From Candidatus Sericytochromatia bacterium (GTDB lineage Bacteria; Cyanobacteriota; Sericytochromatia; JACMPN01), in NCBI GenBank assembly GCA_014377495.1, contig JACMPN010000122.1, positions 1-20,263 of the forward strand: DNA of 20,263 nucleotides. Direction: 5' to 3'. Position numbers and translations under genes: made by a program. Positions 1 to 7,381 of the stretch are shown in pieces (positions within the stretch are counted from its first letter, which is position 1; each line of letters begins with the position of its first letter). Below the pieces are notes generated by a model, which was not told the DNA's origin, ran no database searches, and worked only from the letters and a program-made list of their open reading frames with translations.

Positions 1-376
1 CCATCCGGTCGAGGACGGCCTGCACGGGGGCGATGACGTCCACCCCGTCGACGAGGAGCGTCTGCCCTTTGGGCGCCCGCAACGCAACGTGGAGGACGGC
101 CCGGTCTTCCGTGACGTTGATTTTGTCCCCGGCGAACATGGCCTCGATGCGGGCCCGCAGCCCCGACTCGGTCGCCAATTGGATGAGCAGGCGCAGGGTC
201 TCATCGGTGATCCGGTGCTTGGCGTAATCGAAGTAGAGGCCCACGGCCTCCGCCGTCAGCCGCTCGCCCCGGGCCGGATCCTCGGCGAACAGCGTGCGCA
301 GGTGGGTGTCCCGCATCCGGGGGTAATGGGCCTCGAGGGCGGCCCAGGCGGGCAATTGGGTCAGTGGCGTGGTCAT
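1..376 (-). CDS. pgi: Glucose-6-phosphate isomerase, N-terminal part (cut by window edge)
   Basis: This gene encodes the N-terminal 125 residues of cytosolic glucose-6-phosphate isomerase, which interconverts glucose-6-P and fructose-6-P in glycolysis and gluconeogenesis. The visible protein starts MTTPLTQLPAWAALEAH. It carries the family's N-terminal pattern: FDYAKHRITDETLRLLIQLA, then GLRARIEAMFAGDKINVTED, then RAVLHVALRAP. The last of these is typical of bacterial PGI and comes just before the sugar-phosphate isomerase domain. The ATG at 376 is preceded by AGGAG with suitable spacing. The catalytic C-terminal parts lie outside the window, so intactness cannot be judged. It lies 38 bp downstream of pgm on the same strand, so the two are probably co-transcribed. 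The identification rests on family motif recognition and is firm. Confidence 0.93.
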   Translation of the reverse strand, partial: MTTPLTQLPAWAALEAHYPRMRDTHLRTLFAEDPARGERLTAEAVGLYFDYAKHRITDETLRLLIQLATESGLRARIEAMFAGDKINVTEDRAVLHVALRAPKGQTLLVDGVDVIAPVQAVLDRM

Positions 377-414
377 GGTCGTTCTCCTGGGGGGCATCAC
401 GGCGGTCGGGTCGG

Positions 415-2070
415 TTACTGGTGTCCAGGTGTCGACAGCGCCGCATCGACCATCGTCTGGGCTTCGGCCAGGAGCCGCTTCAGGTGATCAGGGCCCTGGA
501 AGCTCTCCGCATAGATCTTGTAAATGTTTTCCGTCCCGGACGGCCGGGCGGCGAACCAGCCGCTGGCCGCTCCCACCTCCACGCCGCCGACGGCCCCGCC
601 GTTGCCCGGCGCCTGGGTGAGGACCGCAGTAATGGGTTCGCCCGCCAGCTCGGTCTGTTTGACCTGGTCTGCCGACAGCTTGCTCAAGACGGCCTTTTGC
701 GCCGGTGTCGCCGGGGCTTCGACCCGGTCGTAGACGGGCTCGCCAAACTCTTTCGTCAGCTCTTGGTAGCCGGCGCCGGGATCACGGCCCGTCTTGGCCA
801 TGATTTCCGCCGACAACAGGGCCAGGATGATCCCATCCTTGTCCGTCGTCCACACCGTGCCGTCATGCCGCAGAAAGGATGCCCCGGCGCTTTCCTCGCC
901 ACCGAAGCCGAGCGAACCGTCCAACAGCCCGTCCACGAACCATTTGAAGCCCACCGGCACCTCATGCAGCTTCCGGCCCAGCCGGGCGGCGACGCGGTCG
1001 ATCATCTGGCTGCTGACCAGGGTCTTGCCGACAGCCGCCGTCTTGGCCCAGCCCGGCCGGTTCTGGAACAGGTAGTCGATGGCGACGGCGAGATAGTGAT
1101 TGGGATTGAGCAGCCCGGTGGTGCGGGTGACGATCCCATGCCGGTCATGGTCGGGGTCGCAGGCAAAGGCGATCTCGAAGCGGTCCTTCAGGTCGATCAG
1201 CCCCCGCATGGCATAGGGTGACGAGGGATCCATGCGGATCTGCCCGTCCCAGTCGACGCACATGAAGCGGAAGGTCGGATCGACGGCCTTGCTGACGATG
1301 GTCAGACCCAGGCCGTACCGCTCGGCGATCGGGCCCCAGTAGTTGACGCCGGCCCCGCCCAGTGGATCGACCCCGAGCTTGAGCTTGGCATCCCGGATGG
1401 CCGCCATGTCGAGGACGTTGACGAGATCGCCGATGTAGGCCGTGCGGTAGTCGTGCCGGTGGGTCGTGGCGGCCCGCCGGGCCTTTTCGACGGACATCCG
1501 CTGCACGCCCGATAGCCCGTTTGCCAGAAACTCGTTCGCCTTGGCCTCGATCCAGGCCGTCACGTCGCCCGCCGCCGGACCCCCGTTGGGCGGGTTGTAC
1601 TTGAAGCCGCCGTCACGGGGCGGGTTGTGGGAGGGCGTGATCACGATGCCGTCGGCCAGGCCCGTCTTGCGGTCCCGGTTGTGGGTGAGGATCGCATGGG
1701 ACACCGCCGGGGTCGGCGTGTAATCGTCGTCGGTGGCCAGCATGACGTCCACGCCGTTGGCCGCCAGGACTTCCAGGGCGCTGATCAGGGCCGGTTCCGA
1801 CAGGGCATGGGTGTCGATGCCGAGGAACAGCGGACCGTCGATCTTTTGCGCTTTGCGGTAGAGGGAGATCGCCTGGGTGATGGCGAGGATGTGCCGTTCG
1901 TTGAAGGCGAGATTGAAACTGGAGCCCCGGTGCCCCGACGTGCCGAAAGCGACGCGTTGCGCCGGCACGGTCGGGTCCGGCACCTCGGTGTAATAGGCGG
2001 TGACGAGCTTCGCCACGTTGACCAGCATGGCCGGTTCGGCAGGTTTGCCGGCAAAAGGACTGAGGTGCAT
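415..2070 (-). CDS. pgm: Phosphoglucomutase (alpha-D-glucose phosphate-specific)
   Basis: This 551-residue cytosolic enzyme interconverts glucose-1-P and glucose-6-P, linking glycogen and sugar-nucleotide pools to central metabolism. The length matches the E. coli Pgm type (about 546). Visible motifs are AFGTSGHRG (41-49), the phosphoserine loop TPSHNPPRDGG (145-155, Ser147), the Mg2+ loop DPDHDRHG (305-312), the sugar-binding loop GFGGEESAG (388-396) and the phosphate-binding loop RPSGTENIYKIY (509-520). All expected catalytic elements are present. The frame stays open far upstream, into antisense dabA, but the ATG at 2070 begins the recognisable protein and is preceded by GAAGGA about 9 nt away. 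It lies between dabA (149 bp upstream) and pgi (38 bp downstream), all on the minus strand. Pgm and Pgi together would route newly fixed carbon to or from storage polysaccharide; that pathway role is inferred. Confidence 0.96.
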   Translation of the reverse strand: MHLSPFAGKPAEPAMLVNVAKLVTAYYTEVPDPTVPAQRVAFGTSGHRGSSFNLAFNERHILAITQAISLYRKAQKIDGPLFLGIDTHALSEPALISALEVLAANGVDVMLATDDDYTPTPAVSHAILTHNRDRKTGLADGIVITPSHNPPRDGGFKYNPPNGGPAAGDVTAWIEAKANEFLANGLSGVQRMSVEKARRAATTHRHDYRTAYIGDLVNVLDMAAIRDAKLKLGVDPLGGAGVNYWGPIAERYGLGLTIVSKAVDPTFRFMCVDWDGQIRMDPSSPYAMRGLIDLKDRFEIAFACDPDHDRHGIVTRTTGLLNPNHYLAVAIDYLFQNRPGWAKTAAVGKTLVSSQMIDRVAARLGRKLHEVPVGFKWFVDGLLDGSLGFGGEESAGASFLRHDGTVWTTDKDGIILALLSAEIMAKTGRDPGAGYQELTKEFGEPVYDRVEAPATPAQKAVLSKLSADQVKQTELAGEPITAVLTQAPGNGGAVGGVEVGAASGWFAARPSGTENIYKIYAESFQGPDHLKRLLAEAQTMVDAALSTPGHQ

Positions 2071-2116
2071 GGGGCTGATTCCTTCGCACGCCTCGGGCTG
2101 ACCGCGGTCGCGTTCG

Positions 2117-2160
2117 GCCGAGCGGACTCGGCGGGGGTGTCTGCGTTCCCATGGTAACGC
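2117..2160. promoter_or_regulatory. Hairpin and 18-bp near-palindrome in the dabA-pgm gap
   Basis: Two symmetric sites sit in the 149-bp gap upstream of pgm. The first, 2117-2132, is GCCGAG-CGGA-CTCGGC, a perfect 6-bp stem with a tetraloop. The second, 2143-2160, is GCGTTCCCATGGTAACGC, an 18-bp palindrome with one mismatched pair. Neither is followed by a T-run on the minus strand, so they look more like an operator or attenuator/processing site than a classical terminator. The function is inferred only. Confidence 0.35.
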
Positions 2161-2219
2161 GACCGGGCCTTCGACAGGGGGGCCGGCCACCGGCAAGGGC
2201 ACCCCCGGCGCCGGGACCG

Positions 2220-4649
2220 TCAGGCAATCGTCACGGACTGCCAGCCGTCCCGGCCGCGCTGGAAGATCCCGCCGTCCCCCGGGGCGATGCGGAACAGGTG
2301 GAGCCATGCATGGGTCACCAGGTCGCGGACGAGGGGATGGCGGGCGATGACGTCGTCGAGGGCTGCGGCCGGCGCCTCGATGAACACGCTCAGCCGCAGG
2401 GGGGCGTGGACCCAATCCCGGCCGTTGTGCACCGATTGATGGGCCAGGCCGATACGCAGGTCGCCGCCGGCACCCTCCAACACGCCGAGCCGTCCACCGA
2501 CGACGTTGTGAAGCAGCTTGTTGCCGCTGCCGTACCGCTGGTTGTCGACCGTCGAGGCGTGGTACTGCATGTTGATCCAGTGCGTGACGATCATCGGCGC
2601 CGTCATGATCGTCGTCAGTACGGCATAGTCCGCATCCTGCTCCCAGCGGTACTCGTGGAGGAATGACCGGCCGCCGAGGTCGATCCCCCGGGTCCGGGCC
2701 CGTGGGGCGACGATGAAGGCGGCGTTGTTGGCCAGGCCCCACTCCGGGCGCACCTCGGACCAGTCCCGAGCCCGGCCGCGCACGGCCAGGTCCACGGCCG
2801 CCGCCGGTCCGGCCGGGAGGCCGAGGGCCTGCGCCCGCTCGGCCCGGGCGCCCCGTCCCGCCGCCGCCAGGCTCTGGCGCAGGGCTTCCAGGTCGGGCCC
2901 ATGGGACGGCGGCACCGTGTCGAGGTCGAAGAGGGCGATGTCATCTGTTGTCGTGTTGTGCAGCCCGGCGACGACGTGCACCTCAGGGCCGAGGTGGAGT
3001 CCCTCGGCGGTCAGGCCCGCCCGTACGGCAGGGTCGTTGAGCAGGTGGGCGAGGGCCCGGGCGTTGATCTCCCCGGTCTGCCCGCCGCAGGCCCCGCAGT
3101 GGAGGCCCGCCGCCTGGGGGTTGTTCACGGTGCCCGCCCCATGGCCGATCAGGGCCACCAACCGGGCGAAGCCCCCCGTCAGGCTCATCGCCCGCAGGAT
3201 GCCGGCGGCCAGTGCGACCTTTGCCGCCAGGTCCAGCACGCCGCCGACTCCCACCTGCCCGCCAAGGATCGGCCGGACGCCCGGCTGTGGGAGCGGCCGT
3301 ACCGTGTCGCCGGCCGGCCGGCCGCGGCCGAACCCGTTGCGCAGCAACCCGGGGAGAGACGCCAGGCCCGCGACCTCGACGAACGCCAGGCTCGAGAGGG
3401 CGGTCCAACTGAGGTCCTTGACGGCCGCACCGAAGGTGAGGACTCGCCGCTGCTGGGCCTGCTGACCGGCGACCGCCGCCCCGTCGTCGTGGACGAGCAG
3501 GCTGGGGGCGAGCAGCCCTGGCAGTTGCGGGCGGGGTGGGCCGGCCGGGGGCACGTAGGCGACCGGCAGGCCGAAAAATCCGGCAAAGCCGAGAGTCCCG
3601 ATGGTCGGGGAAACCGTCTCCAATGCCCGCCGGAACACCTCCGACCGGACGTCGATGCAGAACACGGCCTGCACCGTCGGGAGGGCGTCGACGGGCGCTG
3701 GAGACGGGGCCGCGCTGAGGGCTTTGACCAACTGGTCCTGGTAGGCCAGTTCGAGGGCCTGCTGCAGAACCCAGTCCTGCCGGTGGGCGTCTTTGACGGC
3801 AGCGACGCTCGCCGGCCAGGCGGCCTGGGCCCGCGCCCAGCCGGCAGGGACGTCGCCGCCGCCGGCGAGGATCAGCTCCCAGGCCAAGCGCACAGCGAGC
3901 AGATCGACGATCTGGTCATCGTCTCCCCCGCCGAGCCGGGCTTCCCACCGGCGGTAGGCGCAGAGGGAGGCCCAACCGTTGACGCTCATCAGGAGGGCCG
4001 TGAAATAATCGGCCCGGGCCTCGGCGGGCAGGGCCAGCCGGGTCGCCGCCTCGGCAATCAGCGCCTGGGGCGTGTGCGGCAGGGCGTTGACTGCCGCACG
4101 AAAGCCCCCGAGCCCCATCAGCAGGCGGGGACCCTTGTCCCTGCCGGCAAGCTCGCGCCAGACTCCGTAGAGGCCGGACGTGCGGTTCGGATGCCAGCGG
4201 GCCTGCCCCTCGTCAAAATGGGCGGCACATGCCTGGCTGATGTGCCGGATGACGAACTCGCCCCAGGCGGGACAGTGCCCCAAGTCCCGCCCCTCGTCCG
4301 CGACATCGGTCATGAGCCGGCGCCGGGTGACCTGGGGTGTCGGGTGCTCGAGGGCCGCCATCAATTCGGTGGCCGACAGTGGCAGGTCGCTTGCCGCCAA
4401 TGCCCGCACGACATGGGCCTTGGTGAATCCGCCGGCCTGCCACTGGGCGAGGTAGTAGGACCGGGGCATGAGCAGGGTCGTGCCGTTCAACGCCCCGAGC
4501 TCGGCGGCGGCATCCTGGATCGGCCGGTCCACGAACCCCCAATACGGGTTCACGGCGATGAGTCGGTCCAGGGGCCAGGCGGGGGCGATACGGGCGCAGG
4601 CGGTGTCGACGGCCAGGGCCACGCGCATCGTGCGGGCCATCGTGGTCAT
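2220..4649 (-). CDS. dabA: DabA-type inorganic carbon transporter subunit (DUF2309/UPF0753)
   Basis: This 809-residue protein is the carbonic-anhydrase-like cytoplasmic subunit of the DAB inorganic carbon pump, which is thought to hydrate CO2 to bicarbonate vectorially using a cation gradient. The start NPYWGFVDRPIQDAAAELG (34-52) is typical of the family. The zinc-site residues can be placed: Cys331 and Asp333 in VFCIDVRSE, His503 in LIGHGAGTVNNPQ and Cys518 in LHCGACGGQ. Their spacings (172 between Cys331 and His503, 15 between His503 and Cys518) agree closely with the published Halothiobacillus DabA2 ligands. The ATG at 4649 overlaps the dabB stop by 4 nt (ATGA) and is preceded by AAGGA about 8 nt away, indicating translational coupling. 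A second in-frame ATG lies 3 codons further in. The protein appears complete. Confidence 0.95.
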   Translation of the reverse strand: MTTMARTMRVALAVDTACARIAPAWPLDRLIAVNPYWGFVDRPIQDAAAELGALNGTTLLMPRSYYLAQWQAGGFTKAHVVRALAASDLPLSATELMAALEHPTPQVTRRRLMTDVADEGRDLGHCPAWGEFVIRHISQACAAHFDEGQARWHPNRTSGLYGVWRELAGRDKGPRLLMGLGGFRAAVNALPHTPQALIAEAATRLALPAEARADYFTALLMSVNGWASLCAYRRWEARLGGGDDDQIVDLLAVRLAWELILAGGGDVPAGWARAQAAWPASVAAVKDAHRQDWVLQQALELAYQDQLVKALSAAPSPAPVDALPTVQAVFCIDVRSEVFRRALETVSPTIGTLGFAGFFGLPVAYVPPAGPPRPQLPGLLAPSLLVHDDGAAVAGQQAQQRRVLTFGAAVKDLSWTALSSLAFVEVAGLASLPGLLRNGFGRGRPAGDTVRPLPQPGVRPILGGQVGVGGVLDLAAKVALAAGILRAMSLTGGFARLVALIGHGAGTVNNPQAAGLHCGACGGQTGEINARALAHLLNDPAVRAGLTAEGLHLGPEVHVVAGLHNTTTDDIALFDLDTVPPSHGPDLEALRQSLAAAGRGARAERAQALGLPAGPAAAVDLAVRGRARDWSEVRPEWGLANNAAFIVAPRARTRGIDLGGRSFLHEYRWEQDADYAVLTTIMTAPMIVTHWINMQYHASTVDNQRYGSGNKLLHNVVGGRLGVLEGAGGDLRIGLAHQSVHNGRDWVHAPLRLSVFIEAPAAALDDVIARHPLVRDLVTHAWLHLFRIAPGDGGIFQRGRDGWQSVTIA

Positions 4650-6241
4650 GAGGCGGTTCCTTCAGGGGTGAAATCAGGGACGGTGCGGGGCGACGGGGGG
4701 AGGGCCGGTGGCCATAGCGTGAACGTCAGCAGCGTGAAGATATCATCGACATAAAAGCCGGCAAAGGCCCAGGGGTAGAGCCAGCGGGCCAGGCGCCCGT
4801 GGGGGGCGACCTGGAGGATGGCCTGGATGCCGTAGCCGGCCGTGAAGGCGACAGCGACCCAGCCCAGGCGGAACGGATCCGGTCGGGGAGGGCCAAGGGC
4901 CGGCAGGAAGGTGCCCAGAAGGGCATGCCAGCCGGCATAGAGGGCGACGAGGCCGGCGGCCATGCCGGTGAGTGCCAGCGCCTTTCGCCAGGAGAAAGGC
5001 GCTGCCGCCCGCACGAAGAGGGGCCCGAGGGCCAAGGCGAGGATGCCGAGCGAGACCGTCGTCGCCCCGTCCTGCCCAAGGCCGATCCCGAGCTGCGCTG
5101 CCACCGCCACCACCACCACCGCCCCGGCGGCGGCACCGCCCACCCAATGACCGAGACCGACGGCGGGCAGTGTGGGCATCATCGTCCGCTGCAGCTGGGA
5201 CTCGACGGCCTGCCCCGAGGACAGGAAGGCATGGGCCTTGTAGATCGAGTGCGCCACGAGGTGCAGCAGGGCCAGCTGGTAGGCCCCGAGGCCGCATTCG
5301 ACCAGCATGAAGCCCATCTGGGCGCAGGTGGACCAGGCCAGGGCGACCTTGATGCTGTCCCGGGTCATCATGACGAGCCCGGCAAGGACGGCGGTGGTCG
5401 AGCCGACCACCACGAGCAGGGTCTGGGCGGCAGGGAGCTGGTCCATCAGCAGGCCCAGGCGGATCATGACGAACCCGCCGATGTTGACGATGCCGGCATG
5501 GAGCAGGGCAGAGACGGGTGTCGGTGCCTCCATGACCTGGATCAGCCAGCCGTGGAAAGGCAGCTGGGCCGCCCGGAGGACCACGCCGATGGCCAGGAGG
5601 ATCCCGCCGGCCTGCAGGGAGGCCGGGACAGTGGTCATGGCGGCGGCCTGCCGGGTGATCCCGTCAATCTCCAGCGTCCCGCGGGTCTGCCAGATCAGGG
5701 CGGTGCCTCCCAGCACGCCGAGGTCGGCCAGGAAGATCAGGAGAAACTTCTTGTGGGCGGCGATGATGGCCTGGGGCCGATCCCCGTAGAAGGCGATGAG
5801 CTGATACAGGGCCAGGCTCGACGTCGTCCAGGCCAGGGTCAGCACGAGCAGGTTATTGGTGATGACCAGGAGGGTCACGGCCGCCATCGTCGTCAGGAAG
5901 GCGCCCACGAAGCGGCTCTGACCGGCTTCACCGTCCAGGTACCGGCGGGAGAACCGCAGGATGATGGCGGCGATCGTCGTCACCAAAGTCAGCATGATCC
6001 CTGTGACGGTGTCGCTGCGGGCGCTGAGGCTGAGGAGGCCGGGCAGCAGCTCGATCCGGGCCACCACCGGGCCACCGGACAGGCGGGCGGCGATCCCGAG
6101 GATGGGGGCCAGGAGCATCGCCAGACCCGTAGCCCCGAGGGCCAGGCGCCAGCGTCGCGGCACTGCCCCGCCCAGGGGGATCAGGGCGGCGAGGGCGTAG
6201 GCGAGCGGCACGAGAAACAGGGCTAAGGTAGGATCAGGCAT
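4646..6241 (-). CDS. dabB: DabB-type membrane subunit (NADH dehydrogenase subunit 5/NuoL-like)
   Basis: This 531-residue polytopic membrane protein of the proton-conducting NuoL/MrpA family is the partner of DabA. It is expected to couple cation flux to the DabA active site at the inner membrane. Hydrophobic helices run from the N-terminus (LALFLVPLAYALAALIPL) to the C-terminus. The NuoL-like core includes QLPFHGWLIQVMEAPTPVSA (about 226-245), then LLHAGIVNIGGF (about 247-257), and KKFLLIFLADLGVLGG (164-179). It is shorter than true NuoL (about 610 residues), as usual for DabB, and no other complex I genes adjoin it. The 4-nt overlap with a clear dabA is the strongest evidence for DabB rather than an Mrp or Nuo subunit. 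The ATG at 6241 is preceded by GAGGGGGG. Expression probably starts at the promoter at 6268-6296. Confidence 0.94.
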   Translation of the reverse strand: MPDPTLALFLVPLAYALAALIPLGGAVPRRWRLALGATGLAMLLAPILGIAARLSGGPVVARIELLPGLLSLSARSDTVTGIMLTLVTTIAAIILRFSRRYLDGEAGQSRFVGAFLTTMAAVTLLVITNNLLVLTLAWTTSSLALYQLIAFYGDRPQAIIAAHKKFLLIFLADLGVLGGTALIWQTRGTLEIDGITRQAAAMTTVPASLQAGGILLAIGVVLRAAQLPFHGWLIQVMEAPTPVSALLHAGIVNIGGFVMIRLGLLMDQLPAAQTLLVVVGSTTAVLAGLVMMTRDSIKVALAWSTCAQMGFMLVECGLGAYQLALLHLVAHSIYKAHAFLSSGQAVESQLQRTMMPTLPAVGLGHWVGGAAAGAVVVVAVAAQLGIGLGQDGATTVSLGILALALGPLFVRAAAPFSWRKALALTGMAAGLVALYAGWHALLGTFLPALGPPRPDPFRLGWVAVAFTAGYGIQAILQVAPHGRLARWLYPWAFAGFYVDDIFTLLTFTLWPPALPPSPRTVPDFTPEGTAS

Positions 6242-6267
6242 GAGGCGAATTCCCCCCTCAAGACCAG

Positions 6268-6296
6268 AGTGTACGGGCTGGCGTCAATTCTGTAAA
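6268..6296 (-). promoter_or_regulatory. Sigma70-type promoter for dabBA
   Basis: On the minus strand, TTTACA (6291-6296) and TACACT (6268-6273) are separated by exactly 17 bp. They match the -35 consensus at 5 of 6 and the -10 consensus at 4 of 6 positions. The predicted transcript would start near 6260, giving a leader of about 20 nt that holds the GAGGGGGG ribosome site. This was read by eye and is not tested. Confidence 0.5.
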
Positions 6297-6299
6297 ACA

Positions 6300-6340
6300 T
6301 ATATATTGGAACGATTTGATCTATAAAAAGGAACAATCTG
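6300..6340 (+). repeat. Imperfect 19-bp direct repeats, 22 bp apart, before the LysR gene
   Basis: TATATATTGGAACGATTTG (6300-6318) and TATAAAAAGGAACAATCTG (6322-6340) match at 14 of 19 positions. The GGAAC core and flanks match at 9 of 11. The 22-bp period, about two helical turns, puts both copies on one face of the DNA. They lie just upstream of the dabB -35 box, and the second copy overlaps the regulator's ribosome site (AAGGA). This is a plausible binding site for the adjacent LysR protein, by inference. The AT-rich TATATT and TATAAA strings may also serve as -10 elements for the regulator gene. Confidence 0.5.
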
Positions 6341-6341
6341 C

Positions 6342-7250
6342 ATGTCACCGGCCCAAGCCCGTCTCAACTACCACCACCTCTACCATTTCTGGGCGGTGGC
6401 GAAGGAGGGGCACCTGACACGGGCGGCCGAGCGCATCGGCGTGGCCCAGTCCGCCCTGTCGACCCAGATCCGGCAACTGGAGGGACAGCTCGGGCAGGCA
6501 TTGTTCAGCCGGAAAGGGCGTTCGCTGGTCCTCACCGAAGCGGGCCGCATCGCCCTCGCTTACGCCGAGACGATCGTCACCGCCGGCAACGAGCTGGTGG
6601 CGACGATCCGCGAAGGCCAGCAGCGGGCGCAGCAGGTGCTGCGGGTGGCGGCCGTGGCCACCTTGTCGCGGAATTTCCAGCGGGACTTCCTGGCCCCGCT
6701 GTTCCGGGATCCGGACCTGCGGCTCGTCCTGCAGTCCGGGTCCCTCGCCGAGCTGCTGCCCCAACTGCGGGCACATACTCTGGATCTGGTGCTGTCGAAC
6801 CGCCGTGTCCACGAGGATGAGGAGAACGCCTGGCGGTGCCGTCGGATCGCCCGGCAGCCGGTGAGCCTCGTCGGGCCGCCGCGGCGGCAGCCGTTCCGCT
6901 TCCCGGCGGACTTGGCCCTGATGCCGATGGTGCTGCCCAGCCGCGACCACGATATCCGGACTGCCTTCGATCGCCTGTGTGAGCAGCACGGGCTGCGGGT
7001 GACCATTGCCGCCGAGGTGGACGACATGGCGATGCTCCGCCATTTCGCCCTTGCCGGCAATGCGATGACGTTGGTCCCTGCCGTCGTCGTCCAGGACGAA
7101 CTGCGGGCCGGGGAGTTGGAGGTGTACTGCACGGTTCCCGCCGTGTTTGAAACCTTTTATGCGATCAGCGTCCGCCGGCAGTACGAGCATCCCCTGCTCG
7201 TCCCGCTGCTCGATCGGTCCGAGGCCGAAGTGTTGGCCATCCCTGACTGA
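6342..7250 (+). CDS. LysR-family transcriptional regulator (NhaR-like)
   Basis: This 302-residue DNA-binding regulator has an N-terminal winged helix-turn-helix, LNYHHLYHFWAVAKEGHLTR followed by AAERIGVAQSALSTQIRQLE (about 8-47), and a LysR effector-binding domain from about residue 95. The NYHHLYHFWAVAKEG start resembles the NhaR subgroup, which responds to Na+/H+ status. The ATG at 6342 follows AAGGA about 9 nt upstream. The gene diverges from dabBA with a 100-bp gap, the usual layout for a LysR protein that controls its divergent neighbour. Its target is therefore probably dabBA, possibly extending to pgm-pgi. An inducer related to ion or pH status or inorganic carbon is speculation. The protein is full length and ends in a TGA. 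Confidence 0.93.
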   Translation: MSPAQARLNYHHLYHFWAVAKEGHLTRAAERIGVAQSALSTQIRQLEGQLGQALFSRKGRSLVLTEAGRIALAYAETIVTAGNELVATIREGQQRAQQVLRVAAVATLSRNFQRDFLAPLFRDPDLRLVLQSGSLAELLPQLRAHTLDLVLSNRRVHEDEENAWRCRRIARQPVSLVGPPRRQPFRFPADLALMPMVLPSRDHDIRTAFDRLCEQHGLRVTIAAEVDDMAMLRHFALAGNAMTLVPAVVVQDELRAGELEVYCTVPAVFETFYAISVRRQYEHPLLVPLLDRSEAEVLAIPD

Positions 7251-7354
7251 CGGCCGATCGGCGTGACGGCATCACCTGAGTCCGCCCTGGGGCTGGGTGA
7301 CGGGCGAGGGGAAAGACGACGGGAACTCGCCGAGATGACCGGCTACAGCGGGAT

Positions 7355-7378
7355 GGCGCCGGTCCAGGACCGGACGCC
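7355..7378. terminator. GC-rich hairpin between convergent genes
   Basis: The sequence GGCG-CCGGTCC-A-GGACCGG-(A)-CGCC folds into an almost continuous stem; the perfect core is CCGGTCC/GGACCGG. It sits between the ends of the LysR gene and the convergent 468-residue gene, where a shared transcription stop is expected. No T-run follows on either strand, so it may be a weak or factor-assisted terminator. Confidence 0.4.
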
Positions 7379-7381
7379 CCG

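Noticed and set aside
2071..2742. Upstream extension of the pgm frame to 2742
   Set aside because: The extra residues are Arg/Pro/Gly-rich, antisense to the clear dabA, and not part of any phosphoglucomutase. The ATG at 2070 has its own ribosome site.
2901..4754. 617-residue plus-strand frame, and the 475-residue frame 4799-6226
   Set aside because: They are antisense shadows of dabA and dabB, caused by high GC; the translations are Gly/Arg/Gln-rich with no family features.
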